DNA from: Cordia subcordata
Taxonomy: Eukaryota; Streptophyta; Magnoliopsida; Boraginales; Cordiaceae
Reading direction: 5' to 3'
Length of the DNA: 64,000 bases
Assembly (NCBI GenBank): GCA_028554755.1
Contig: JAPTOF010000010.1
Location: forward strand, 694,501 to 758,500
Within the stretch, counting starts at the first letter, position 1; each line of letters starts with the position of its first letter. The notes below the pieces were generated by a model. The model made no database searches. It was not told where the DNA came from and saw only the letters and a list, made by a program, of their open reading frames with translations. Below, in pieces: positions 33,743 through 46,600 of this stretch. The position numbers and the translations under genes are program-made.

Positions 33743-36139
33743 ATATCAATGATGACTTAAAAAAGAATATTTAGTCTTCTTACCATAAAAAATTTTATGA
33801 AAATAACTACAAAATAAAAAAATGGATATATAAACAAGAAAAATAAAGAAAATATAAATAATGAGAGAAAGAGAGAAAATCTAAGAATGAGAAGATGGGA
33901 GAATATTTATTACTTCTATTCATAGTTGGAACAACTTTTATAACACACAAACCTCTATTTATAAGAGAAATACAATAATAGTGACATTGGACTAGACTTT
34001 ATATGGACTTAGAATACATAAGCTGGTCCAACTTCATCATATGAGAAATCAGATAGTCATGAAGCATATCTACGGTTTAGATAATGATAAATTATCCCAA
34101 AGATGAATATCTACAATAATTAGATAATTTCATAACACTATCTTTTAAAAATATGCCACATTAAAACCTTACTTCAAAAAATTCATATCAGGACAAAAAT
34201 TCTAGTGAAGGAAAAAAAAAACAATATTTTCGTAATATGCCTTATACTGCCTCATTAAAAAGAAATTTCTGAATATACATACCAATCTTGAAGTTTGTCA
34301 AACATTAGAATATTACTTCGAAAGAACTTGTTTAGTTCTTACTTGAAAATTTTGAGGAGCCTCTATTTCATATTTCTTGGGTGAGTTCATGCAACATAAT
34401 ATGTTAGACTCAATCATATTTAATATAATCTCTTTTTCACTCAAATAGTACATGCAGTGTTATTCACTTGTTGATAATATATTAGCATGCTTTGAGGAGG
34501 TACCAGTAACATTGAGTCTCAACGAGTAACAATGTGTAATAATTTTAGCATATATAGAAACATATTGCTTGTATTGAGTCAAATAAATACTTAACACCTT
34601 TCATGCTCAAACAATTTAATTGTGAGTGTCTTACTAATGACGATGACGAAATTTGTGTCTAATACCTCCAATGCATTTTTGTTGGTATAAAACCATGTCT
34701 TGCTAATAGGACATAACGGTGCCAAAACATATAGTATATCAGGGTAATTTAGTCTATCAATGACATTGAGATATGACACTTAAGGACTAATAGTTTTTCG
34801 ATTTTACCGAATTAGAATAGTCCATCTAATATCAAGAGTCACAATACACTCAAAGTATGAGCATTTTGAGTCTAAATTTTCTTCTCTAAAGTGATTGATG
34901 ATTAAAATTCTATTTAGATAATTGTTGATCTTCAAGTCGGAGTCAGAATATAATCATATGAATACATAAACTGACGACGACTTTACTTGTACCTACTTTT
35001 GTTTTGTCCTAGCTAGTAAACATAAGAAGGTGAGGTCATGAAGTGGACCATGAAGTTGTAAGAAAATGATCAACCTTTATGTTAGTCATCTATGTTTTGT
35101 GGCATTCTCGTCACTTTTGATAGATGTTCGCAAGTTTGCAAAGAATGGACTAAACATAAGTTTAAGATGTTAGAAATAGAATGGATCTGTTCAAACATGA
35201 CATCCACATTGAATGGACATGTGCTTGGAAAAGTCAAAAAGAGATGCCTTAACAACGATGGTGACAATCATTTTATTAAAGACAACTTGTAGTTATGTCC
35301 ATTAGATTGGAAAAAAGCATTAACTTTTGCGGTTTTTTCTCACCTATATACACCCTAGTAGTTCTATTTGGAGCCTTTCAAGTGATTCTCTGTTAATTTA
35401 CGTCCTACATTCGCAGTGATATATGCATGCATGAACTAGAACTTAACTACCCACTCATTCAGAGGCACTTCACATCAGCTAAAACATTAGTTGCAAGCAA
35501 ATCCATAGTTTTGTTTGGTTTACACCAACCTTTTTGAAGACCCAAAAAAAAGAAAAAGAAAATTCTTGAAATTCAACTGGTACCCACGGTCAGTCATTTT
35601 CCTGGACAAGGACATCTTTGTAATTTTATTCAACTTTTAGTCCTAGTGAAACTTTTTTTACACCAACAAAATGATGACGACGACGACGACGATGATGATG
35701 ATGATGGCCAATGGATAAATGGATGATGACTAATAATGATGATTATTTGATCTTCATTTGTTCATGCACATCTTTCTGCTACAAGTAAGTTTGACATCCC
35801 AAAATAATTCGTTAATTAGCGACAAAAAACTTTAATCAAGGTAGATATTTTCTTGAAATGGTTTTCAAAAGAGTTATTAGTTATTATGTTTTGGAAGGAT
35901 GAAGTCAAGGTGTGACTTTAACCATGATCGTTAGACTCAATTAGGATGGAAGATAGAAGGAATTATTTACATAACCCAAAAAAAACAAAATAGTTGTATT
36001 AATGGTTATATGTGCGTTTATATAATTGTTTTTCAGAGTATATATATTTGTTTTCCAAAGTGGACCCTTATGCGTTTGTACCCTTATGCGTTTGTATGTA
36101 CATATGTGTGTATATAATTGTTTTTCAGAGTATATATAT
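33743..36139. other. Retrotransposon-derived intergenic region
   Basis: 33890-34270 resembles Copia LTR and adjoining sequence, including GCCACATTAAAACCTTAC, a phrase frequent in plant Copia elements. Further AT-rich remnants reach 34800. At 35670-35706 there is a GAC/GAT trinucleotide run. The short open frames have no recognisable domains. Confidence 0.35.
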
Positions 36140-36716
36140 TTGTTTTCCAAAGTGGAACCTTGGAGGACAAAGAGACATAAAACAGTCTCACTTTCTTCTG
36201 TAGAGGTAGAATATCATGCCATGGCAGGTACATGTTGTGAGCTTACTTGGCTACGAAGCTTGTTAAAAGATCTTTAATTAAATGTAATTAAGTTGCTCTA
36301 CATATAGCAGCCAATTCTGTGTTTCATGAGAGGATGAGACACATTGAGATATATTGTCACGTCATTAGAGACAAAATTCAAGATGGCTCTATTGGTACTA
36401 ACTATGTTGCTTCTTCACAACAACTAGCTAACATATTTATGAAGCCTTTGGGAAAGGATACCTTTATCGAATTACTTCACAAGTTGGGAGTTTTGGATTT
36501 TCACTCTCCAACTTGAGAGGGACTGTTAAGATTCATTGCCTTTCTATACATTGTAAAAGTATGAAACATATATTTTTTCCTAAGCTATTTTTTTCTAGTT
36601 GTATCTTTAATTTACTTGATTGTCTTCTAAGATTGTGAGACTCTTTGTATATATATATACATCTTCTTTTGGGTAATAAAATCACTTTTGGCATATTGTT
36701 CTGCCGACTTCACAGA
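36140..36716 (+). mobile_element. Copia retrotransposon remnant: RNase H end plus LTR fragment
   Basis: Translation gives KRHKTVSLSSVEVEYHAMA and then, in a second frame, VALHIAANSVFHERMRHIEI, NYVASSQQLANIFMKPLGK and HKLGVLDFHSP. These are the classic 3' end of Copia pol (RNase H). A frame break and stop lie at about 36275-36290. It is followed by a polypurine-type tract (TTGAGAGGGAC) and an LTR-like start TGTTAAGATT at about 36526, ending near 36716. Upstream at 36010-36160 a unit of about 95 bp is tandemly duplicated. Confidence 0.85.
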
Positions 36717-36750
36717 CCCTCAGTCTCTAATATTGGGCAAATCTATATAG

Positions 36751-37494
36751 TTAAAAGTTCTTGTAGAAACATGAAAACACAAGATTGATTGAATTTACGT
36801 CATTTACTTTTACCAACAAATGTAAGACGTCTGTGACTTCTCTAGAAGAAGAAACATATGGCTTTTCCTTTGGGTTCCCAATTATTTCCCAAGAATCATG
36901 ATATAGGCTGTAAATCCAGCATTGGCTTTTCCTTTGGCTTCCCAATTATTTCCCAAAAATCATGATATAGACTGTAAATCCAGCATTGTGTGCTTTGTAG
37001 TCCCTATTTGAATTTAAACAAAGATAATGTCGGTCTATATCCAAACATTACAATTTGGTAATCCCTTGTCATTTCATTAAATGCAAAGCCAACACCCTGC
37101 ACACAATAATCAGAACTTGGTTTGCAAAGCACCTTGTATCTTCTTTTAGACAGGTTAAGGATCATCAAGTTCTTCCCATTCTTCATGCACACTATGCCAT
37201 TCACCGTCCCATACAATTGAAACCCAACAAGGATCATTAAGTTCTCCCTATTCTTCATACACACTAAGCCACTCACTGTCCCATAAAATTGAAACCCAAC
37301 AAGTTCTCCGCATTCTTCATGCACATTAAGCCATTCACCATCCCAAAAAATTGAAACCCGACAAAGTTATTTAAGCGTGAATATTCAAATTCAAAAAATT
37401 GAAAACCGACAAGGTTATTTAAGGGTGAAAATTCAAATTCAAAATTGATACAAGACAAAAAATTGTGGTAATCCAAGCTCCACATAGACATCAT
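36751..37494 (-). pseudogene. F-box-associated-domain gene fragment with internal tandem repeats
   Basis: The minus strand carries GTVNGIVCMKN, LNLSKRRYKVL and GVGFAFNEMTRDYQIVMFGY, followed by WIYSLYHDSWEIIGN, in the order of the F-box-associated (kelch-like beta-propeller) domain of plant SCF adaptors. The N-terminal F-box is absent and the frame is broken between 37004 and 36945. The segment VGFQFYGTVSGLVCMKN is repeated three or more times with units of about 78 bp (37160-37440). A separate 66-68-bp tandem duplication lies at 36858-36988. The duplicated and broken state indicates a non-functional relic. Confidence 0.7.
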
Positions 37495-39696
37495 CTTTGT
37501 TGGTCACTGGCATGTTTTTCTTTTCTTGGTGTTTTGAGTACTCTTCGATGAACGTAAAATCGACAATTAACTCATTCCATTCCTTCTCAACCTATCTCAA
37601 ATGCAATATTAATTTGATAAGTAGTTTCATGAGAATTTCTTTAAGGATACCTCGTCGAAATTTTATGCCTTTCATGGTGGAACAAGTTATTTCAAGAAGG
37701 TAGTAATGTGGTAGGGTGATTTGAAGTTCTAACAAAGAAATCTGCATATATATAGATTAAACTTCGTTGGGAGTAAAACTCTACTTTACTTATTTCTATG
37801 TCGGTGAGAGTTTACTTTACTTTCTTTATCTGTCATTTGTTGGAGTATTTACTCTACTTTCCTTATTTCTATTCTCTTCTTCTTTCTAATGTTATTTTAT
37901 TTTCTTTATTTCTATTCTCTTATTATTTTTTATATGGAGGTTTAAGGCATCAGCTGATTTGCCTTTTTTTAATCCTTGTGTTATTAATGCAGTTTTCTTT
38001 TGTTCTTTGGTTTAAATTACTAACTAGAGTATACACTGTGTAACACATGAGCAAATACATGTTTTTAAAGTATTTATTTATTATTTATGACAAGTTTTTA
38101 TATTCTAATTAAGGATGGAATATAAATATATCTTTTAAAAATTTTTTGTTTGTTAATTTTTATTACTGATCATGTATTGAAGGATATAACTTATATAGGG
38201 ATTATAAAACAAAAAAAAGGTAGGATTAATCTAAATGTATTACTTTTAAAGATTATAGTTAAAAGTAATATATAATATATTTTGAAATGTTCTATAAAAA
38301 TATATATAGAAAGTCATGCATTCTATTTCTAAAAATAAGTTTATTTTTAACTTCTAAGGTGTAGACATATAATGTTCTTAGAAATATAAAATTTATCATC
38401 CTAGTTATTCATGAAGAAAAATTAAAATATCAATATCTAATTCTGAATAGAAGTTATATTTTTTTTATAATAAAAAAATAGAAGAGTTTGAATAAAAATT
38501 ATTTAATAATTAATAAATTATTTACAATTCAAATATCCATTAAAATGTCACATAGCATTTTGGAATTCAAGTAATATATATTTTATTAACTAAGTGGAAA
38601 AAAAGATATGATAGCTAATAAAAAGTATGATACATTACACCTATGCGATACACAGAACAAATTATTATTTTCAATTTGGTATATGTGAAACAATTTTTTT
38701 AGATATATACTAAACTATATTACTAAGTAGAATTAAATTGATATCCTAATATATTTTATATTTATTAATAACATGCTTGTAATTATTTAATAGGTTATAA
38801 AAATAATTAAAAATTCATATAACTTCACCAGTTTCAATAATATTTTTAATTTTATCTCATAATACTTGCAATAATCATATTAAAATAGATTATGAGTTAA
38901 TTTTAGTAACCATAAAAATACTTTCCTAATTCTACTCATATTAAAGAATTTATTCCACTTAACAAAAAAACAAAATCTTATTCCTATAAAATAATATCAA
39001 TTATTATAAATTATAATTCAAATTTTATGTCGCTTAATTATGGTTTAGATTTTTAATAATTTACAAAGAAATTAACAAGTGGGCTATAATTAATATAACT
39101 TATTAGAAGAATAATATAATTTTAAACCTTGTTAGATAATAGTATAATTTTTAAAACTCTTAAATATATATATATATATATGTATATGTGTGTATATAAG
39201 TACAAATACCCAAAAAAATGGGATAAAAAGAAAAGTAAAAATTTTAATTTGTAAAACATATCACCCCGACCCTCCTCCCCAGTGCCAACGCCTCCCCAAA
39301 GGCTAACCCCCAACCCTCATTCTCCCCGCACCCCCTTCCCCCGCCGACCAGACAACCATCTCCAGGACGGCTGCACATTCTCCTCCAAGTTTTTTTTTAA
39401 AAAAAAAAAAAATTTATATACATATGTTATACTTGAAAAGTTAGCTTTGTATCCGCTAAAATATTCCATACATAGACGCATGAATATCATCAACAACCGA
39501 TTATGAAATCGAATAGGAGATGGATTTATGAATATTTAGTTATTTTTATTGAAAGAATATATTTAATACCATTAAAAATGAAGTGATTATTGAATGTTCT
39601 AAAAATACGAGACTCGTTGAAGTCAATTACAACATTTATATTTTTAAAAAAAATATTCAAACATTTTTTTATGAATTATTTTTATGTTGAGACCAA

Positions 39697-39737
<41 letters not shown>

Positions 39738-39914
39738 TAACTCCGTCTCCGTCCAACGCCCTCCATCACGGCCACCACCACCTCCTCCCTCGTACCCTTT
39801 TTTTTTTTTTGAGTTCAAACAATCTCCTCCCCCGTACGACTAGCACATGTACACTACCTATCCATACACACTCACACGGACATGCAAATCCGAAAGCAGG
39901 CCATGCACGCACAC
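37495..39914. other. AT-rich intergenic region
   Basis: No gene recognised. 38040-39160 is extremely AT-rich. TA microsatellites lie at 39163-39186 and 39700-39736. Two C-rich blocks (39262-39365 and 39738-39800) stand out against the background but carry no domain I recognise. Confidence 0.4.
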
Positions 39915-40103
39915 TGTAAGCCCAATAGTCAACAGTTTACCGCCCAGAAAACGAGCCTACATCTGAAAAATCAGCCCATTGAACAAGTAGGCCCAAAACC
40001 CAACGACCTAGGGCTCAATTAAGTTGATCAAAACCCCCAAACAAGCTCCCCTGGAACTGAAAAAAAAAAAAAAAGAAAAAGAAAAAGAAAGCAGAGAAGA
40101 AAA

Positions 40104-42495
40104 ATGGAGGGTGGAGACGAAGGCATAGAAGCAGTTGTTGACTCAAAGGATTTACAGCAGCAAAGCAAAGCTCTCGACAAGCTTACTGACCATGTCGAAG
40201 ATCGTCAGCTCGATTCCACTCGTGTCCAAGAGGTATATACGTATGTGTGTATATATATAATTATATTTAGTGTATAAATATGTATTCATTTGTAAATGTG
40301 TAAATATGTAATTTTTGCTTTTCACGTATGCTAATTCATGGTGATATACTTGAATATGAGACCAAATATTCAACAAGTGAGCTATCGAGAACTCTATTTC
40401 GTTTCACAAATGCTAATTCATGGTGATATACTTAAGCTCGAAGAAATTAAGTACTTAACAACTGAGCCTAAATTTCAAATAACGCACACGCACACACAAT
40501 ATATATGTGTATTGTTAATTGGTCAGCTCGCATACTGAATTCTGTATTTGTTTCAAATAAGTCATTTCGCCGGATTGGCTGTTAAAAATAACAGATTGCA
40601 CGATCTAAAATGCCTATTTTGCTTTTTCGAACCAGCGTGGTTTATTTGAATACAGGCTTAATTTAGTCAGTAACTTGTATGAAATTTTACTGCCCGTGGC
40701 GCAATTTACCCTCTATACAAGTAGATACATGTTTATATGGTTCAAAAAAGTTTTTTTTTTTTTTTTTTTTAAAGACTTATTCCACTAGATGTGTTTGGAT
40801 AATGCATCTTCTATGTTAAATGTTTTCTTCTATCTATTCAAAAATGGTAATTTGAAGTGTTCTACTAGAACCCAAGACCAAGTCTAAATATTCAATGAGT
40901 GAGCATTTAGCAGTGACAAGCAGGCACGAACTTCACTTTAATGCATTTATGCAGGATTGTTGCATAGATATGTGTACATTTGTACGATGTATGTTTTTAT
41001 TTCCTTTTCGTAACTGGTAATTAGCTTGAAACCAAATAATCCATGAGTGAGCACTTGAGCACACCAAGCATGGCGTTCTTCTAATGTACGTTTGTATATG
41101 TTTTTCTATTCTTTCCCTCTTAATTTTTTAAAAGATGGTGACTTTTGATGGTGCATTTTAGGCCATGGCATCAATTGCTGCTTCAAAGGAAGCCGATATT
41201 CAGGCCATGAGAATGAGGTATGTATATTTTGTCCTTTTTCCTTCTTTTCTCGTTTCTTTTTTATTTATTCTATACATTTTTTCAATGTAAACTGGATCGC
41301 AGGATTGGTTTGATTCTTTATCAAAGTCGGTGATAATTATTTGTTATTACAGTAAGTAGTAACTTTCGTTGACGCTAAAATACTGTCGGGCACAAGAAAA
41401 TTAAAGAAGAGAGTGTGCTAAGTTTTTGGTTTTGTCACTCGAACCTGAAATGGTTTTCTGGCTTACTCTTGATGGATTTTGATCATCTTTTAGGCCCAAA
41501 TTATTAATTCTTCTGCCTTCCTATCTCCTTGCTCTGGATCTTGAGAGGAGCCATACTGGTTTAAATAATATTTTGAACTAAACTATTGCTGAACAAAAAG
41601 TACTCTATACTTTTTATTGACTAAAAAGCTCAAAAGAGACTTCAGTTCAGGCAAATTAGAAGTTTCTGCCTAATTCTTCAGGAGATAATGCCTACATTTT
41701 TCATGAACAATAGCAAATCTTGGATATAGATATGGAAATATTAGCATAAAGGAGATAGTTGGATTTCTTATGTTGAAAATTTCCATTTTACTCTCTTATC
41801 AGGATGTCATTTAATCAGATTAGCATGCATAATGTGTGCTAGTTTTTTTTTTTTTTTTTTTTGGTAAATTGATAATCTTTACAAAATTCTTCCTGAGAGC
41901 ATGATCTTCACTAAATCTATAAATTGTGAACCTGGGCGTTATCAATCCATTTCAGTGCATTCACCACACTTGATCTTTATTATTTGCAGATCTCTCCTTT
42001 TTTTTTTGCATTTTTTGTTCTTTACCATTTCTCGCTCTTCCTCCTTGTTTCTTGAGCTGCATGATATCTGTTCCAATAATTTATACTTCTAGACAGAATT
42101 GATATCTTGTCTGGACAACCTCTATGTTACTCACTATCAGACATCATGAAAATTTATAATTTAAAGGCCTAGTGCCACTTCAATTTGAAATGAAGCTTCT
42201 TCGTTTATTTTCTTTGGTTCTTCAAATGGCAGAATTCTAAATAAACATTGGTGTTTGGTTCTATTACAGGGAAAAGGAATTAGCTGCAGTTAAGATCAAT
42301 GCTGCTGATGTTGATGTAATTGCAAATGAGTTAGAGGTTAGTCTCATAGCAGATCTTCATTTGTTCACTTGCTCACTTTCTTTAAATAATTATAGTTTCC
42401 ATCCTTGAGAACAGCTGGACAAGAAAGTGGCTGAAAGAACATTACGTGAACACAAAGGTGATGCAGTTGCTGCCATCCGATCCTTGCTTCACTAG
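40104..42495 (+). CDS. HYPK: HYPK (huntingtin-interacting protein K homologue), NatA regulator, 4 exons
   Basis: A small protein with a C-terminal ubiquitin-associated (UBA)-like domain that binds and regulates the ribosome-associated N-terminal acetyltransferase NatA. Exons are 40104-40232, 41162-41217, 42270-42336 and 42415-42495. They total 333 nt (110 residues plus stop), the usual plant length. The C-terminal half contains REKELAAVKINAADVDVI, ANELELDKKVAERTLREHKG and AVAAIRSLLH, a UBA fold shared with NAC alpha. All junctions are GT-AG and phases agree. Exon 1 encodes the charged N-terminal region (DRQLDSTRVQE). A 5' fragment of this gene is duplicated at 33297-33589. Constitutive expression is expected for the family. 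Confidence 0.93.
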
Positions 42496-43633
42496 CAGAT
42501 TTCCAATCAAAGCAAGCGTTAGTCTATGCTGATTGTTGTCAAGCAGTCGTTCACTTTTTACCTCGTCGTGGCCAACTAGAGTGGTGTTCGTATCTCATAT
42601 TACATGCTTTTCTGTCTTTAGAGTTCTTCCATACCAAATGCTTTGTTGAATGTATGTTCTGATAGCTTGATCCACTTTTAATCAGCATTCGTGTTGGTTC
42701 AACTTCCCACCTCAACTATGAACAAAATATGCTCATCTCTCGGCCATCTAAAACCTTATGAACAAATTTCTTGGATCAATTGTAACATGTCACGTTAAAC
42801 TAACTTGAATTCTTCTCTCCAGGTGGCCTGCTTCCTGAGCATCTGGCATAGAATGATATCTTCTTTTTTTTTCTTCTTCTTTTTTTTTTTCCCCTAACCT
42901 TTTGAGAAAAAAACATTTCACATTACTTAAAGCCAAAATTACAAGCAGGTTTATCCCCTTCTAGTGGGTACAAATCGTTGACAGAAATATCTGTTAATGG
43001 ACGGGGATTGTTAACAACCCAGTCAGACGCTACAGTCCTTTTAATATGCTGACATTGCAAGCAATTGAAATTGATTTCAATTGCGATCAACATAATATCT
43101 TTGATGATTGGTTTGCTGCTTGGAATGCTAATCCAAGTTATGATGGCAGTGCCTTCATAGTAGAAAATGGCGTCCATTTAAATAGATAGCTGACTCAGAA
43201 AGAGTAACAAGAATAGCGCGACAATTTCTAACTACAGGAAGCTTTGTTACATACAAATCCTTTGAATGGTTTGGGTACTGGAGATCTGTTCTGCATAACA
43301 AGAATTCACCAACTGAACTGACCAACCAGTGCACGATTCGATATCAATGACGAGTCCATTACTGTGCATCACAATCAGATCTCCAGATATCAATCAATAA
43401 ATGACACAATCATCTTGAGCAGTTTACTAAATGGATGACCACTCGTCTTTTCCAACAGTTCCCTTACATCGACAAGAGTGAGTCGAAGTCTGCCCTTCAA
43501 AGTTTTTAGCCCGACACCACAAGCGAACACGACGCAAGCTTTGGTTACTCCCAATCTGATAGTAGCTGCAAACCTAACAAAGAAGGTGAGTACTTGTGCT
43601 GGTGATTCTCCAAGAGAAACTTGGGCATAACGG
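42496..43633. other. Convergent 3' flanks of HYPK and the Raf-like kinase
   Basis: The two genes converge here, so this 1.1 kb contains both 3' untranslated regions. Poly-T tracts lie near 42864-42892. The open frames at 42923-43177 have no recognisable domain. Confidence 0.4.
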
Positions 43634-46600
43634 TTATGTTTGCAACTCCTTCTGGCTATTGTCCGCTGCATTACTACGCGCTGCCTGAAGCTGGATCGCA
43701 TATTGTCTCTGCAGATCTTTGAGCCTTTCCATTAGTTCTTGGAATGTTGGACGACATTGCGGTTCACTGAGTTCAACAAAGAAGTCAAATGCAAGTGAGC
43801 TGATCTAACATAATGTACCATGAGATCTTAGTCTGAAATAAAGAAGATAAGAAATTATTTCACAGACAAATGCGCTTTCAGGGTTATGCAACTCCCACTC
43901 TGAATGCTTATGCCATTAAGAATTTTGGGTTATTGAACTGAGTTGATTTTCACACGCATAATCCCACATATAACAACAATGTCATCACAATTGTGAATGC
44001 ATGACTGACCACTGTTTCACCTGTACAACAATGTGAAACACAAGATACTTTGTTGCAGTTAGTACAACACCCTCAAGCACCACGAGGGAAGTATACACAG
44101 CACAACATCATGGTTAACGGAAACTTTATCCGTAAGTTTTCACCTTAGAAAATTATATCATGTCAAACTTTGTCTGAGGGAGACTCTAAGCCACATAAAG
44201 AGATCAATCTTGCATTGTTTGGGAAGGGAATCAAATCAGAAAGATAATAAGATGCAAACCTATGCCAGCAGCTTTCAATTATAGAAGCCCACTGCAGATC
44301 AACATCCTTTGGGATCTCTAGCCGTTGGTTCATGAAGCCTACAGCTCCAATCACCTGTTCAAATACTGAAGAGAGTTAGCTGTATCTCTCCAGCTAAAAT
44401 TTTGCACTTTTCGCTTTCCTCCTTTTATTGTGGTATATCAGAACATGGTATGATTAAAAAGCTAGTTCATGTCACAACTAAAACCGTCAGCACAAATTAT
44501 TCTCTAACTTACCTGCATTGAGTTGAGGTTATCCCAGGGGATCTTATGGGTGGCAAGCTCCCACATTATGACGCCAAAGCTATATATATCAGCCCTGAAT
44601 ATTACAAAATGGAAACGACGTGAAAATTGAAGGCCAATAATCTCCAAACATGCTCCAGGAAAGCAGATTCAAGTTTCAAGCTCAAGTAAGTAAGACATAC
44701 TTCTCATCCGTGGGCTCATTACGAAGAACCTCTGGAGCCATCCATTGAGGCTACAAGATAGAAAGAAAATTAGTAAACTTTCCATCAGCTAGGAGCTTAG
44801 TCACGCATTAGAAAAGCAAGTGAAGATGCACATGCTTGCATGGGCCAAAGAAAAGATTGTGGGTGCAGATGAATACCGTTCCTTTCCCTGTCTTAGTCGT
44901 CAAATATGTTTCATGTTTGAGCCTTGATAGACCAAAATCACCAACCTGTAGAACTGGATACTGTAAGAACTTCCTAACATACCACCTTACTAAATTCTCT
45001 AGAGGAAAGAATGGACATTGGGAAGTTTGAAGGAGAAAAGTAGAATGGGGAGGATTAGTGATTAATATGATTTTATAAATATCGTGAACAAAAGGGAAAC
45101 CTTCACTGTCCAGTTCTTGTCAACGAGCAGATTTGAAGACTTCAAATCACGATGAATGATGGGTGGATTGTAATGATGAAGATAATTCATGCCGCGTGCC
45201 TGTGAAATCATATGAGCATACAGATGAAGCAAAATAATTTGTTTCTGGATGTGAGGTGTCTAGAATATTCTTTTGGTAGGATAGATTTCCCTTGAAAATA
45301 TGAACTTTAAGGTACTCACTATGTCCAGGGCCATGTGAATCCGTCGTCTCAAATCTAGTTTGGTCGTATTACGCTGTAATAAGCGGAACAAGCTTCCACT
45401 ACATACAAGAAAAGAAAAAATAGAAGTCCATATATCAGTAACTCTACGAATGAGACTCCAATCAATAGAAGCACAACATTGCCGCACAAGTTCCTATATC
45501 TTAGTAGGAAGGAGGAGAAAGGAAAAATTGACCAGGGTTCTTTTGGGGCGTGGGGGTTGGGTGTTTAAGGGGAAGTGGAGAATGAACCGTGGAAGGAACT
45601 CTGTTACAATGCAGAGACGCTGAGGTGAAGTTACAGCACCCATAAAGAGCAGAATATTCGGATGTCGAAGTCTTTTCATTAGAGATACCTTCAAAATCAA
45701 AGAAACACTGTCAGTAGATGGCTTCTCACATTCCATATCTTGGGACATCACATCAACATGCAAAGAAGTGTTTCATTATTTGAGAAAGAGAAGCTCAAGA
45801 AAAAACAAAAGAGAGGCTGCATTTTCCCCATAGTAATTTAGAAGGCCCATATAGAATTATCTGACAAGAATATATATGATCTCCATACTCCCAAAAGTAA
45901 AGCCAGATCACTGCCTCATCATTATGGCATTCAAGATACTACTATGCATGGTGCAACTCAAAAGAAGTTTTGAATTTTGTATCACAAAGTATTTCTATTT
46001 GGAGGTCAGACGCCACAATAAATTGTACAGAATGCCCAGGAATACCCAGTATTATTCTTCTAGAATCCCTAAGACTGACCCTATATGTCAACTTTCCATT
46101 GATAAAGAAAACTCCAGCAGAAAACCTTTTCTTCTTTTGTTAGGAAAGTTCATCAGCAAACCTTATTACTACTAGTTTTGCAAGTGAAAGAAAAGGAAAA
46201 TGAATCAGTTATATGGCAAAGGCATTCCGTTGCTCAAAGTTAATCAAATAAAATGAGAGATTGCAGTTCAGCTGAGAGTTTAACACAAAGGTGTAAGCAG
46301 CTGACATATAGTCTCAGCAAGTGAAACATGGCAACAAGAAAGGCACATTATGCATTGGCTTTGAAGCTAAATGAAGACAGTAGTGGGTTTTAAGTTCAAG
46401 TAAAGTTTTAAATGCATGATAAAAGGCTATTTATGATGGATTAGCAGGAAATATACTTACTTCCTGTCTGAAGGAATATATCAAATCATCAGAATATTCT
46501 TGCTTGGGGAAGACCTTGACAGCAACATCCTACATAAGATAAGCAAGTTCCAATTACACATTAAGATAAGCATCACTAGACAACTTTTTATATTTTTCCT

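Noticed and set aside
35092..35292. 66-codon plus-strand open frame
   Set aside because: No recognisable motif, AT-rich codon use, and an antisense frame of similar length; likely chance.
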